Shown here: piece by piece, positions 48,600 to 60,356 of the stretch | Layout of the letters: each line of letters opens with the position of its first letter | How positions within the stretch are numbered: the stretch's first letter is position 1 | NCBI GenBank assembly: GCA_026874595.1 | Contig: CM049310.1 | Coordinates: 21,862,058 to 21,926,057, forward strand | Length of the DNA: 64,000 nucleotides | Direction: 5' to 3' | From: Sipunculus nudus | Lineage: Eukaryota; Annelida; Sipuncula; Golfingiida; Sipunculidae | Notes under the pieces: model-generated | What the model saw: the letters and a program-made list of their open reading frames with translations, nothing else | What the model was told of the DNA's origin: nothing | Databases searched by the model: none | Position numbers and translations under genes: made by a program

Positions 48600-48740
48600 A
48601 TGATAAATCAAGCCTGCTGACGTCACGCGGCTTGATTGGCTAGTTTATTATCGAGGCCAACGCCATTTTATGCAAGTCCAATGCCACTTTTATCAGTTTA
48701 ATAACGGACTGCTCATTGGACCACAGGAGTTAGGGATGTT
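48600..48740. promoter_or_regulatory. Palindromic CRE/CCAAT element
   Basis: AATCAAGCC (48606-48614) and GGCTTGATT (48629-48637) form a perfect 9-bp inverted repeat around a full CRE, TGACGTCA (48618-48625). The right arm runs directly into ATTGG (inverted CCAAT box). A YY1-like CGCCATTTTA (about 48662-48671) and another ATTGG (about 48716) follow within 100 bp. CRE, CCAAT and YY1 sites together are typical of animal promoters or proximal enhancers. No start site or exon is identified. Confidence 0.38.
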
Positions 48741-50570
48741 GTAATCCCTGATGGCGTAAAGACAGATAACCAGGCTATGTGCTATAAACCGGAAGAGCCG
48801 ACACTCCCCAGTTTTTCTCATTCTTTTCATGACAGTTGGCCAATGAAATCAGTTTTAAGACATCAGTGCGTTCTAAACTAACCTTGTACATAGGTCGATA
48901 ATTTATTATAATTACATAAAAAATACTTTTTAATTCGGTATTCGTTCATTTCGCCAGAGGTTTAATCCATTTTCTACATCCACCAATGAAATAACTCTAC
49001 GATGTAGAAATATAAGATAGAGTAATTATTCCATATGGAACTACCGGTATTCCATTTTATGTTTTTATTGGGAATACTTTTTAATAAATACTACATCAGG
49101 GTATGTTTTACTCCTTTTTTAAGTAGAGCTAATGAGACAAGAGATTTTTGCTCTTGGTAAAGCAAGCCTGTTACATACTGAAAGTGCGTAAATAAAAGAG
49201 CAGGGTATTATATATCAAATCTATGGAATATGTCACATAATCATGGATAACCAAACGTACTGCCCTGTAGCATGCTACACTCAATTCATAAAGCAATCCA
49301 CCAGGGCCCTATGTTGACGTATTCATATTTCATAATATCAAACAGACTGCTGGAGAAAAAGAACGGTGGTTTTGATAAGTATCGGTTGCTCTTTCTAAAA
49401 AAAGACCTGGCTATTGTTTATTGGAGATTGTCCCCGTTCCAACAAGCGTGTAATAGCATAGTCCTGTGGAGGAAGATTCTCTTCAAAGCGTCTGGCCAAA
49501 GGGCCTTCACCGGCTGTTTAAGAGTTCAAGATCTTTATGTGCTCTTTGTTTTATACCACTGGTAGGGGTTTATGGTGTTTATGTGTTTATTAACTTCATA
49601 TGCCATTGTGCCTCTATTTACCTCCCTGTGTAGATAAAAAAAAGTTTCCATTTTCTTCTCGTTGTTGCTGCTGAAGGGAAACTGAGGAAACAACACAAAC
49701 ACTTCTCTGATAACATCGGTCAAAGGATTTACTTGTTTATTATATTCTAAGAATAGCATGTTATGCTGGGAAATCCTTCCATTACATCGTTTTCTCTTAC
49801 TTAAATAGTTGGAAAATTATTTGAGCAAAATGCAATACATGTGTAAGGTACTACCGAATCTCTTACAGAAAGCACCTTCATAAAGTGGACACATACATTT
49901 GTATGGGCAGTCTTTTACTGTTGTTTCTTTTCTTCTGTCTAGCTAATGAAGGGACCTTCATATTCTGTAAAGTTTGCAGTTATGCCATACTAATTTGGGC
50001 ACTTCTCTCATTTTTTTCTGTTACATTATCTTGCTATTGAGAAAAATTCTTGCCCTTATATATGATTTACTGTAATGTTAAAGTATTGACTTTCTACGAT
50101 TTATAAATTATTTTCAATAATTAGATATTTTTCGGAGGTTACCAAGGGAATATTTTAGTATAGCTTTGGATGGCTTTCAATGTATGATAAATACTCTTTT
50201 GTCATTTTTACCTCTGAACTTTAATTCAGTTCCGGACAAATTGAAGCTTAGATATAATTACTTATATATTTAAGCTCACAGCACACAGCTCTTATGGATG
50301 GTGGATTTTCAATGACCGAATTAAAATTTGTTTTGTCATTGTTGATACACATAACATGATCAATATGTTTGAATTGGGAATACATTTGCTCTTCAATGGT
50401 TTTTCTCTGAATTTTGGATATTATGACGGCGTAATTTAATAGAATACGAATAAAATAAATGTATGTCCTCCTTTGATTTGACATTCACTGTGTATTAAAA
50501 ACACAGATATGGTACATTGAATTATTTAAATGTGATTTCAAACGGGAAAATTGATACAACAACAATATAA
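48741..50570. other. AT-rich intergenic DNA
   Basis: No gene, RNA or transposon was recognised. Frames at 49272-49565 (97 codons) and on the minus strand lack recognisable domains. Confidence 0.5.
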
Positions 50571-50584
50571 CCTAGATGGCGACA
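50571..50584 (+). promoter_or_regulatory. CTCF-like motif, first of a pair
   Basis: CCTAGATGGCGACA matches the CTCF core AG(A/G)TGGC. A second site, CCTAGATGGCAGCA, lies at 50945-50958 in the same orientation. The second is followed within 20 bp by a TATA-like CTATAAAG (about 50972). Confidence 0.28.
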
Positions 50585-50958
50585 ATCAATCACTGGAAGT
50601 CTCACCCTACGCCAGCACCTGGGCGATAATGGGGAATAGGATGTGGAGTGTAAAACCTTGGAAATAACGTCAAGCTAAAAATAAACATCAGATCAAAATC
50701 TGGGACCTAGGGCTATAAATGTGCCCAAACGTAAGTTTTTTTTTCAGCCAAATTGGAGATCTAGCGCAAACAGAAAATGAAAAAGGAAGAAAAAAAATGA
50801 AATCGATGATTTAACACTCGGTTAGATCAAAGTAGTTTCACCCACAATTTTTTAAACCAAAATACGGATATAAAAAAATGATCAGACGCTATACATATCC
50901 CCTTCCTATAGCGGGAGGCGTAAAAATCTGAATCAATATTTCAGCCTAGATGGCAGCA

Positions 50959-52845
50959 CCTTGTGCGGACACCTCTATAAAGTGGACCGTTTCGCCCACT
51001 CCTCAGGGTGCCCTAATCAAAGAGGTAAAAGACTATTTGTGTATTTTAGCTGAAACTCTTTGGGTATATTTATGAATATGTATTCTTGATGAATTTAATT
51101 GAAATTTCAAAGGGACAGTCTGTATGTGAAATATATATAATACAATTAATCAGTGACATTCAGATATGGCAATTACAATTAATAAGAATGGCATAAATAA
51201 AAAAAATAATAATATTTATGTAAAATGTAACGAACAATTTGTCCATAACTGTTGTGGGCACGGGCTTTGTGGACATCTAAACTCCAAGTATTAATATAGA
51301 TTCTCATAGCGACTAACTTCCCAGTTTGTAAGTGTTTTTAGCGCTGATACTTACTAAACGTACTTTTTTTCTCTCCAATGTGCTTCGTCGCCTACCAAAT
51401 CAGAAGTAGATGTACTTCAACAGCAATGATTTTACGATAAGAATAGAAAATTATATGGGTATTTTCATATCGCTAATGTTATCTTCCCTGGAACAGCACT
51501 CTCTATGTTAATGCAACTCGAATAAGCTCAACGTAAAAAACAGTTATGTGTAAAGCAACTGGGTGCCTTTTTTTACTCCCCGATTGGAAAAATATACAAA
51601 ATACGTTCTTGTCTCTCATGACTGTTTGCTACCTAAGGGACTCTAAAGAAATGACGGCTATAAAATCCAAAAACATATGTTAGACATTAACTAGAATATG
51701 TCGAGCAAATATGATTGGATAAATATATATAAATGTTTCCGGCCTAACTGTAAACTCGGAAAAATTCAAATGCATTACATTTCATAAAAGTTTCATGTTT
51801 CTTTGATGTATATATCATGTTTAAGAAGACCGTATGGACTAATATATCTTCTCGGGTGACATTATTATTAATTTCAAAAGGTCTTTATTTCAAAGAGTTA
51901 TCTGACCCGAGAGTCCCATGCCAACGCTGAATCAGTCCGAAGAAAAAACTCTAAATGATGAAATTTCATATCTATGTCGACAAATATACATTAATGGATT
52001 ATTTCTATTCCATTTTAAACATATCCTTAAATGTCGGTCAGGAGAGATCATCAAAAAGTGTAAGTGGTTTAAAATATCACCGCCATATTCACTTTCGGTC
52101 AGGGCGGTTTCTGTCTAAAGAGGGTTGCCATGACAACAAATATAGTGAAGACAAAAAAACGCCAGTCGGCACCTCTTTTGAAGGCTTATTTTCCTTTGTA
52201 AATGACATTGGTACGCATGGAATAAAATAGACAATAATCAGCACAAACCCTAGCCTGATTTCCGAACGGTAGGTTTATTTAGAAATCTGCTTTTAAAAAA
52301 TATACTTTTGCTCCATCAAATATATTCATTGGATCATATATTTTAAATTTTACAACAGCGGAACTATAAAGTGCATTTTCATCTTGTGAATACCAACGGG
52401 TCGAATTTATACGAAACAAAACATTAAACCATAAGGCGCAAATAATAATCATACATTATAATAAATTAATTGTATATGTGGATGAGCATGCAGTCCAGGG
52501 TTCAACGTTCATCCATCGGAGTCAATGCATATAAAATAAGACTTTTAGAATTATACGCTCAGTGTAACACAGTCTCTATAAAAACGAACACCTCGCTATC
52601 ACGACTTCTGCTTTCGATGCTGCGTAGATAAGCATTTCAAGAAAAATAGAAAAAAGGAAGGTCATCCCGGAAACAATTTTAGTGAACCCTCAAAATTTCG
52701 AAAACCAATTTGACCTCGATAAAGTTGTCACATTTTTGGGGTGGTCGTCCAAGCGAGGTCTTGTATAAATAGCAAAAAAGGGTCGGGGACGTGGATAATT
52801 GGTCGTTATTTTGAGGTGGTAGCTAAGCTGAGGTGGTCTTAAGGC
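50959..52845. other. Intergenic, no gene supported
   Basis: AT-rich. From about 52680 the sequence contains GAGGTGGT and GCGAGGTCT strings that look like decayed copies of the minisatellite that follows. Frames at 51918-52230 have no recognisable domain. Confidence 0.45.
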
Positions 52846-53363
52846 GAGGTTTTAATGTATTTTAGTTTATATGAGATATGTTGGTTATAGCGAGGTTTAA
52901 TGTATTTTAGTTTATATGAGATATGTTGGTAATAGCGAGGTTTTAATGTATTTTAGTTTATATAAGATATGTTGGTTATAGCGAGGTTTTAATGTATTTT
53001 AGTTTATATAAGATATGTTGGTTATAGCGAGGTTTTAATGTATTTTAGTTTATATAAGATATGTTGGTTATAGCGAGGTTTTAATGTATTTTAGTTTATA
53101 TAAGATATGTTGGTTATAGCGAGGTTTTAATGTATTTTAGTTTATATAAGATATGTTGGTTATAGCGAGGTTTTAATGTATTTTAGTTTATATAAGATAT
53201 GTTGGTTATAGCGAGGTTTTAATGTATTTTAGTTTATATAAGATATGTTGGTTATAGCGAGGTTTTAATGTATTTTAGTTTATATAAGATATGTTGGTTA
53301 TAGCGAGGTTTTAATGTATTTTAGTTTATATAAGATATGTTGGTTATAGCGAGGTTTTAATGT
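52846..53363. repeat. Homogeneous 46-bp minisatellite, about 11 copies
   Basis: The unit starts GAGGTTTTAATGTATTTTAG and ends GATATGTTGGTTATAGC. Eleven complete units (one of 45 bp) are followed by a partial one. The first two differ at a few positions (TATGAG for TATAAG), while the rest are essentially identical, which indicates recent expansion. The reverse complement reads AAAACCTCGCTATAACCAAC, which resembles the AACCTCG(C)TATAACGAA-type ends of pogo/Tigger-like mariner elements, so the array may have grown from a transposon end. Confidence 0.95.
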
Positions 53364-54192
53364 GTATTGTTACGGAACCTAATATCAACAGATCACGTAG
53401 ACGTGACGAGCATAAATTTGTTTATGAGAGATAAAACAAAATCAGATTCTGTAACACTAGGCAGCGTGAAATGTCTAGGGGAATAAATAAAGAAGTCAGT
53501 GTTTTTTTGTTAACAAATAATTATAATTTATTCTTAAAACAACGCTAACATTACAATAGACTAAGTCAATACAATTTCACAGTTTAACAACAGTACAACA
53601 GAAAATCAATTCAATTTCACAGTATAATAAATCAAGTGTACAGTACCTGGATACCACCACTGTCACAGCGACAAAAAAGTCCTTTAAAGCATATAATCCA
53701 GATGAACAGTTCACACAAATCTTCTCAGATAATAACAGTCCAGTTCAATCATAATATCAATTTGTTGTCATCCAAAAGTGATGTTCTGATACCGATCCCA
53801 AAGACAAAATGAAGACTAATTAAAATCCGTTACAAATTTCAAGAAGATCTGTAACTGCCGCAGTTAGCGGAAAAGGTCCACAAACTGACTTACACTATTT
53901 TATGTCCGCTGGAATACATCTCTCCTCTCTACCCCTGCACAAAACACAGCCCCTTATTTATAACCTTTCACCTCAAGCCGAGAACTTTCCTTTTCCCGAA
54001 AAATCCAAAGAACCCAACAATACACACGTTACAGGAAACATCTAGAACCACGAACACAGTGTTTCTACATGCCAGGGTTCACACGTAGGCCGGCCCGGCC
54101 AGGCTATGCCGCCTAAGCAATTGACAATGCTAGCGCTGCACATACACATGTAAGACTGCTGCATACAATAAAAGAAACATCTGTAACAGTAT
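53364..54192 (-). mobile_element. Solo LTR (copy 2) of an LTR retrotransposon
   Basis: The LTR (53368-54188, 821 bp) begins TGTTACGG and ends TGTAACA, and aligns with copy 1 at 5419-6279 with many substitutions and small indels. Minus-strand signals are a TATAAATAAG box (about 53955-53964) and AATAAA near the distal end (about 53526). GTAT flanks both sides (53364-53367 and 54189-54192), a possible 4-bp target duplication, although the right side is TA repeat and could match by chance. No internal region is present. It abuts the last partial minisatellite unit, which suggests insertion into that array. Confidence 0.75.
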
Positions 54193-54240
54193 ATATATAT
54201 ATATATATATGTAACAGTATATATATATATATATGTATTA

Positions 54241-54292
<52 letters not shown>

Positions 54293-54297
54293 ATATG
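54189..54297. repeat. (TA)n microsatellite with duplicated LTR end
   Basis: TA tracts are interrupted by GTAACAG, which repeats the last bases of the adjacent LTR (54182-54190 and again near 54211). The TA expansion therefore seems to have copied part of the LTR terminus. The Ile-Tyr-rich minus frames here are shadows. Confidence 0.92.
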
Positions 54298-55599
54298 GCA
54301 CGGACCGAAAGACGGATGTGAAGTCAGATGTAAGGTACACAGACATAAATAGAGCCGTTTTGAATTATAAGTCTTTTCTTTATTATTTTGTCTGGCACCG
54401 TGCTTATACATATACATCGGTGTCCATAAAAACATTTCAAAGACACCTCATGCAGACAAAGATCTAAAATATACTCAGACCCCCAGTAACCAGATTAGCA
54501 TCTCCAGGCAAGCTTGGATGGTGTGTTTTCAGCTCATTGAAGAATTTCTTCAAGATCTGGCGCCTGGAATAACACACGGCCTTTTTCTCACAAGCCATGC
54601 ATGTGTTATACAGGCGTCAGGTCCTGATGGTTTACCGCATCCATAATATTTACCTTACTTTTATAAGAATCTGGGATACACACATACATGCAACGCCATA
54701 TAGTTTAATAGGCTGTCTAAGTAAAAGACCACATGCCTCCAACTTCATAAATACACTAATTATAAATGATCAATTTTTACTATAAATAAAATCATATCTA
54801 ATCATAATAATAAATTTTGTCTTCACTAGGAGGTATGACGTGTGGAATAATTCTAGGATCGCCAATCTAAAGACACGGAATAAAGGCGGCTTAATACAAG
54901 GTTACAGGATCGTAGAATAAAGGGACGGGGGGGGGGGGGGGGGGGCTAAGTATTAACAAAGTATGCCATGATTGCTAGTAGACGTTAAACATAATTAATT
55001 CCCACATGCATAACATATAAGTTGGGAAGAAATTGATGCAGAATAAAAAAGCATGCTCTGCTTTATGGTATTAAGTGAATTTTATTCTATTCCCGGTTTA
55101 AAAAAAAGAAGAGACCGCCCCCCCCTGCACATCCTCGAAATCCGCACCAGGGTTAATATGATCAAATCATGACTGAGTTATAATTACCTTCATCCTACCA
55201 AATTCCACCAAAAGGCGATGGACCTAACTTTAAAAAAATGAAAATCAAAAGTATTATAAAAAATATATTTTTTATCAAGATAATTGAATACAGATGATAT
55301 AAGGTAAGCTGAACTGGTTTCTGGCATTCTTAACCAAAATAATTAGCAAATTGAGTAATTCATTTCCGACTTATAATATGCGGCATGCTTTATTACGAGA
55401 CAGCTGGCGCGACGTTCACGTAATTGCCAATTAGAAATATTATAATGATTAAATTTTTTATTATCAAATTGTAAAGGCAAAGTGTTTTCTTATATATCCA
55501 GTAATTAGCATATTTTATTAGTTAAAACTCACATAAATCCTCCCATGGCCATGAGTTAAAGTTGTTTGAGTAAAAAGCAGTGCAAAGTAGCAATATTAT
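54298..55599. other. Intergenic, no gene supported
   Basis: Contains a poly(G) run at 54927-54945 and otherwise no recognised feature. Confidence 0.5.
54927..54945. repeat. Poly(G) run, 19 bases
   Basis: An uninterrupted G run in AT-rich DNA. Confidence 0.97.
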
Positions 55600-56278
55600 T
55601 TTACACGAATAAATCATTCTTGAACAGATCGCATGAGCAAGACGCGCCTGCTGGATGCAGCTTGTCCAGTATTCCTTTTGATAAGTAATTATCACATTAC
55701 ACCAACAGAACAAGATATAGTTGCCAGTGTTGGTTTTGATGGCGGGGTGGGGTAGTTTTAATCTGATGGTTGACCGGACATCGAGGGACGAATGGTGTGT
55801 CGAATAACGAAAGAGAAGGCGAGGGTCAATTAACAGTCCGGACATTGCGGAGTGGACTAAGCTGGGCGGATCAAGTGCAGGACAAACAAACAAGCATTCA
55901 GCGGCATAGAGAGATATAGATAGTATTCAGCAGAGTTCATCGAAACGACCTGATAGCCAGCATAGTTATGGCCTTAGCGGAGGATTAACAGGCACTGTGC
56001 TGGGCAAAGTGCTGAGCAGTAAACACATCGGCAGTCAGAGCCTGCAAGGACGGACCGATTGGCCGTTCGTTGCACCGACGTCTGCAAGCAGTGGACTGAC
56101 GGAAGCGAGGTCAGTGGGGGCAATGCCTCTGCCACTAAATGCACATTCCGTTAGACCGGTGCAATATTTCTGCCTTCTGGAGGAATTATCTATAAAGTTA
56201 TACTCAGACCTGTTGCACTGGATTAAGTGTTGATTTTATATATTTTCCGACGGACTTCAGCGGAGCAATTCCTGCACG
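55600..56278 (+). promoter_or_regulatory. Promoter-like island with possible untranslated first exon
   Basis: GC-richer DNA with TGATAA-GTAA-TTATCA (paired GATA-type sites, about 55679-55694), an inverted CCAAT box (GATTGGCC, about 56057) and a TATA-like CTATAAAG (about 56191). About 85 bp later there is a strong splice donor, CTGCACG then GTAAGG, with the GT at 56279-56280. The layout resembles that at 8.2-9.12 kb. If real, the first exon would be about 56220-56278 and non-coding. The 123-codon minus frame (55522-55893) has no recognisable domain. Confidence 0.25.
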
Positions 56279-56280
56279 GT

Positions 56281-59200
56281 AAGGCAATCCATTTTCTGTC
56301 AACGTCTACATAACTAAATTCGAGGTTATTAAATATTAAAATGCATGCATGTTTTGTAGTTTTAAAGATGTCTGGTGACCTAAAATTAGGAACGAATAAA
56401 AGCCATAAAATATATATACTTTTGCTTGAATCTTTCATTTAGATATCTGTAATGGTCTTGGTATGATACTTCTTCATTTTGGCGGATCAAACGTCATGGT
56501 CAAATACGACAATTTTTTTTTTCATGAGGGAAAACCAAATTCCTGTAGTTCATTTGATAAGCATTATAATTTGCGTCTTAATATAATAAAGTATGCATCT
56601 AATTGTGACGTAAAACCGTTTAAATCTGATTTACAAGAACATTAAGACAGAACAATCATTTTAACTGCAAACACGCATATTCTGACTTACCATATCTGGG
56701 AAATTCGAGTTATTTTCGACATGATATAACGTATAGTTTCTCATTAAAAGACGCACATAAGAAAGTGTTTTCACAGTTCATGCTAAGGACATCATCATTA
56801 TACACATATTGTGTTCATGGTTTTCTGTATATACCTTGGTATTACTCTCAGCGGTGAGTGGCTCTGGACTAAAGATGCTTCAGGCGAAGGTTTACTTTGT
56901 TTGACCAACACATCTGGTCAGTATTCCCGAAGTTCACCACAGGTGTTAAAACAATTTACCTCCCCTTCTAATCCTGGCTAAACCCTTCAAAAAGCGATCC
57001 ATTTTACTGAAATTTCCTATGTATATTTCATGTAATATTATTAAAAGAAGTCTTCTATTTTTCGAATCCCGGTGCTTGCGTAGAAAAAAAAATTGGTGTA
57101 TTGTTTATTAAGTTTGCAAATGTACCCATTACTGGAATGCATCTGCACTTACGTTTTGCATGTTTTTGAACATACTTTTCAACATGAAAGCAGTTTTGCT
57201 CCTTATATGTGTTGTATTTTCTAACATAACACTTTTCTCATTAGTTTTGACATAAAAAAATTCGTTTACAATCAGTGATCTTCAACACTTCAAGCCGGGG
57301 TACCCGAATGAATTCTCCACAGTGTAAGAAAGTGCGTTCTGCATAGTACATACTCGAGGTCAAATCAGTAAAAGCAATGAAGAATATTTTAAGATATTGT
57401 TCTGGTGGGTTATACATTGTGTAATATTGTCTAATGCATCATAAGTATTTCCTTTTGGTTCATTTTGATAAGCATAGGTAATATAATAACAGGAATTATA
57501 CAGATATTATAGGAACACATGGATGTAAGGAACAGAAGCCACACGTGAAGAATCATGGGTATTCTGTTGTGCTTGAAAGCCATATGAAGTAACAGGAATC
57601 TGTTTGAAAACTGTATGAGACTACATCTACATATAAAATACGATGGATTCATTTCCTAGACCAAACACTTGCAGGGAGAATAGTTCACAAGACCCTGCAG
57701 ATACGATAATAAAACGGATCTAGTTTAGTGTCTCATGGAATAAGAGCAGAATTAAAAATTTTAGGAAAAAACCTTTAATAGAGATTTTTAATGAGGCCTG
57801 GACCCGTATGAGGCAAGCTTAGTACATCATTTATACGTAGTTATGAAAGGTTATAAAATATCAGCATTTCTTTACGATGTAATTAAATTTCACTATTCCT
57901 GACTTATTAAATGATGCACAACATAACACTTTCTCAAGACATGACAAATTTCGCCAGGCTTCATGTTTTGTGTAAAAATTATAAAAACTTTCCATTAGTA
58001 CGCAATTATTTGAGAACAGAACTGTATCCTTGGGTATGTCTAGGGTTGCTAATGGACATCTCATCAAAAATTAATATTCAAGGCACTTAACACTATCAGG
58101 TTTATCTTTTTCTGATATTCTTGTGAACAAGTTTATTCATAATCTGACGTGATGTGCATGGAGTAAGTGAAAAGGAACATGCATGTTAATGTATATAAGA
58201 TTTTTAAACGTGTCAATGTTTATTATAACCTGGTTTTAATGTATGAACAGGATGCTTTACGAGCGGTTGAAAAGAAAGGTATAAAAACATGGAAACGCTA
58301 CCAAGTAGCCCTCCATACATATCTAAATGAACTGGAACCTATAGATAGCCTCACAACAACACAGGCAATGACGCGCTCTGGTGTATAATCAGCCTAGATA
58401 CCCGTCTACATGACCAGCAAATAAGCCCTCATAAATGCACCATGACCTGGGACTGATGGGTATGCTATGTAATGACCTAAAGTAAGAGTAATCACTTGGT
58501 TACAGTATGTGTGAAAATAAGGTCTCTCTTTAAATTAACAAAATTACTGTTAGAAAGAAATCGTCAAACAATAGACCATGTTGGATAATCGGCTTCATTT
58601 TGTTTAGTCACATTGAAATATACATCCCTTAAATGTGTACGTTTCGGGTAAAGACACATCATATAAATTGTTAATATTTTTTTTATTTATGTATATATTT
58701 TTCATAATATTTAAAATAATTTAAAATATTTTCATATTGTGATTATGTGAAGTAAACATTTAGCTTTCCTGAAACATACTTACTGGAATTGTGGATTAGA
58801 TCATTCCTGACTGAAAGAACAAGATGGCTGCTACATTAAACCTAGCATTGTTTGTTAGTAGGTTTTGATCATCACGTCCGTTAGTCCGGTAGTAATTATT
58901 TTGCTCTAGAGACGCATCTGTCCTCGCTTTGATGAACCACTATGACTCTAACAGTCATAAATTTCTTCTCAGACGACGTTGTTATAGTGACCGGGGTATT
59001 TAGCTCTCTCCGAGGTATGGCGTTTTGTCAGGTATTATATTCAAAAGGCCACGTTCGCTCAAATGGCAATCTATTCCCCATATACCTGTACCATTTTTTT
59101 ATCTCCCTGTACTCACGTGGAGTCACGCTTGACTAGCACCAATGTGGGATTAAACGATAACGCTCATAAAACCGAAATAAATCTCCTTAAATCTATTTCT

Positions 59201-60337
59201 TCTCATTTATAAGTCACCAGAGACAAAGACTGATGAACGTTAGTTTATCAATATATGTTTTTTTAAAGACCCATATATCTGTATCTTATCATTTGATGAA
59301 TGAATACATGTGGGCTTTCGGCTTTCCTCTTTTTTATGTCTGATTGAAAGATGCTTTTAAAGTAATATATTTTCATTACAGAGGTTTTTCAAGCATTCTT
59401 CAAAGTTCTTGAGGTTTTGCTGTAACCCATGGTTGATCATGCTAGTCAGGTTTAGGGTTAGCGGTTGATTATATGTAAGAGCATCCGAGGAATCTGTTGT
59501 TGAAATGACTGATGCGCTGCTATAACAAATACAAGCATTTAAAAAACGCTACGCCGGGGCGGCCTGTCTTAAAAGCAAAATATATATATCTGAGGGAAAG
59601 TTAATGGGAAGCTGGCAGAAGGTTTCTTTTTTTATATTCCATGCATTGTTGTGTACAGAATCCTGTGTGCTTATATAGAAGAACCTAATATTTCCTACCC
59701 CTTTTTATCTTTTTAAAGATTAGAAAACATTAGTGAAAGACTTTTAGCGACATTCTTTGGCCGTGGCAGAAAAAAAGCATAATGTTTATAAGGTTGATGA
59801 GAATAATATGATTTTTTTTTAACCCGGACTCAAATATAAGGAAACCTGTGTAATATGAGCGTCCGTATGACTGGCCAGAAGTGGTCTAAATTCGCAGGTG
59901 GCTTTATTTGACAGATCAGTTTTATATATAACCAATGTATTATATATAACCAATGTAAATGCCGTCGCTTCACTCAAGGATGGTCCTAATAGACACATGG
60001 GTCTGTCAGACGGGTGGTCTTTCAGACAGCTTCCACTGTACATCAGACACCATGTATATATCATTAATCAATATAACACCATAGTTCCAAGAAAATCCGT
60101 GATGACCTGCGTGATTACACGAAGACCAGTAACAAAAGAATAACAGCTACACAAAAAAAAACTATGCCCTTCGCCTTCTCTCTAAAAAAGCCGACAAAGA
60201 CGAAATTGCGATTACCACGTTTTAAAGACTTGCTTTTTACTTTTTGATGAAACTGCTACATAAACAGCTGTAAAAAAGGGCGCTCGTCATTGTGACGGTG
60301 ACACCTTCGCCTTTGGGATAAAACGCGTAATACACGC
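56281..60337. other. AT-rich intergenic or intronic DNA
   Basis: No gene was supported. A 73-codon frame at 58167-58388 has a hydrophilic, exon-like stretch but no recognised domain. A perfect 18-bp tandem duplication lies at 59922-59957. Confidence 0.5.
59922..59957. repeat. Tandem duplication, 2 x 18 bp
   Basis: TTATATATAACCAATGTA occurs twice, head to tail, without mismatch. Confidence 0.9.
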
Positions 60338-60356
60338 GGGGGGGGGGGGGGGGGGG
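60338..60356. repeat. Poly(G) run, 19 bases
   Basis: An uninterrupted G run following TACACGC. Confidence 0.97.

Noticed and set aside
55522-55893. 123-codon minus-strand frame as a gene
   Set aside because: No recognised domain or splice context. It overlaps a promoter-like island on the other strand.
58167-58388. 73-codon frame with hydrophilic exon-like stretch
   Set aside because: An AG acceptor-like sequence precedes it, but there is no good donor and no recognised domain.
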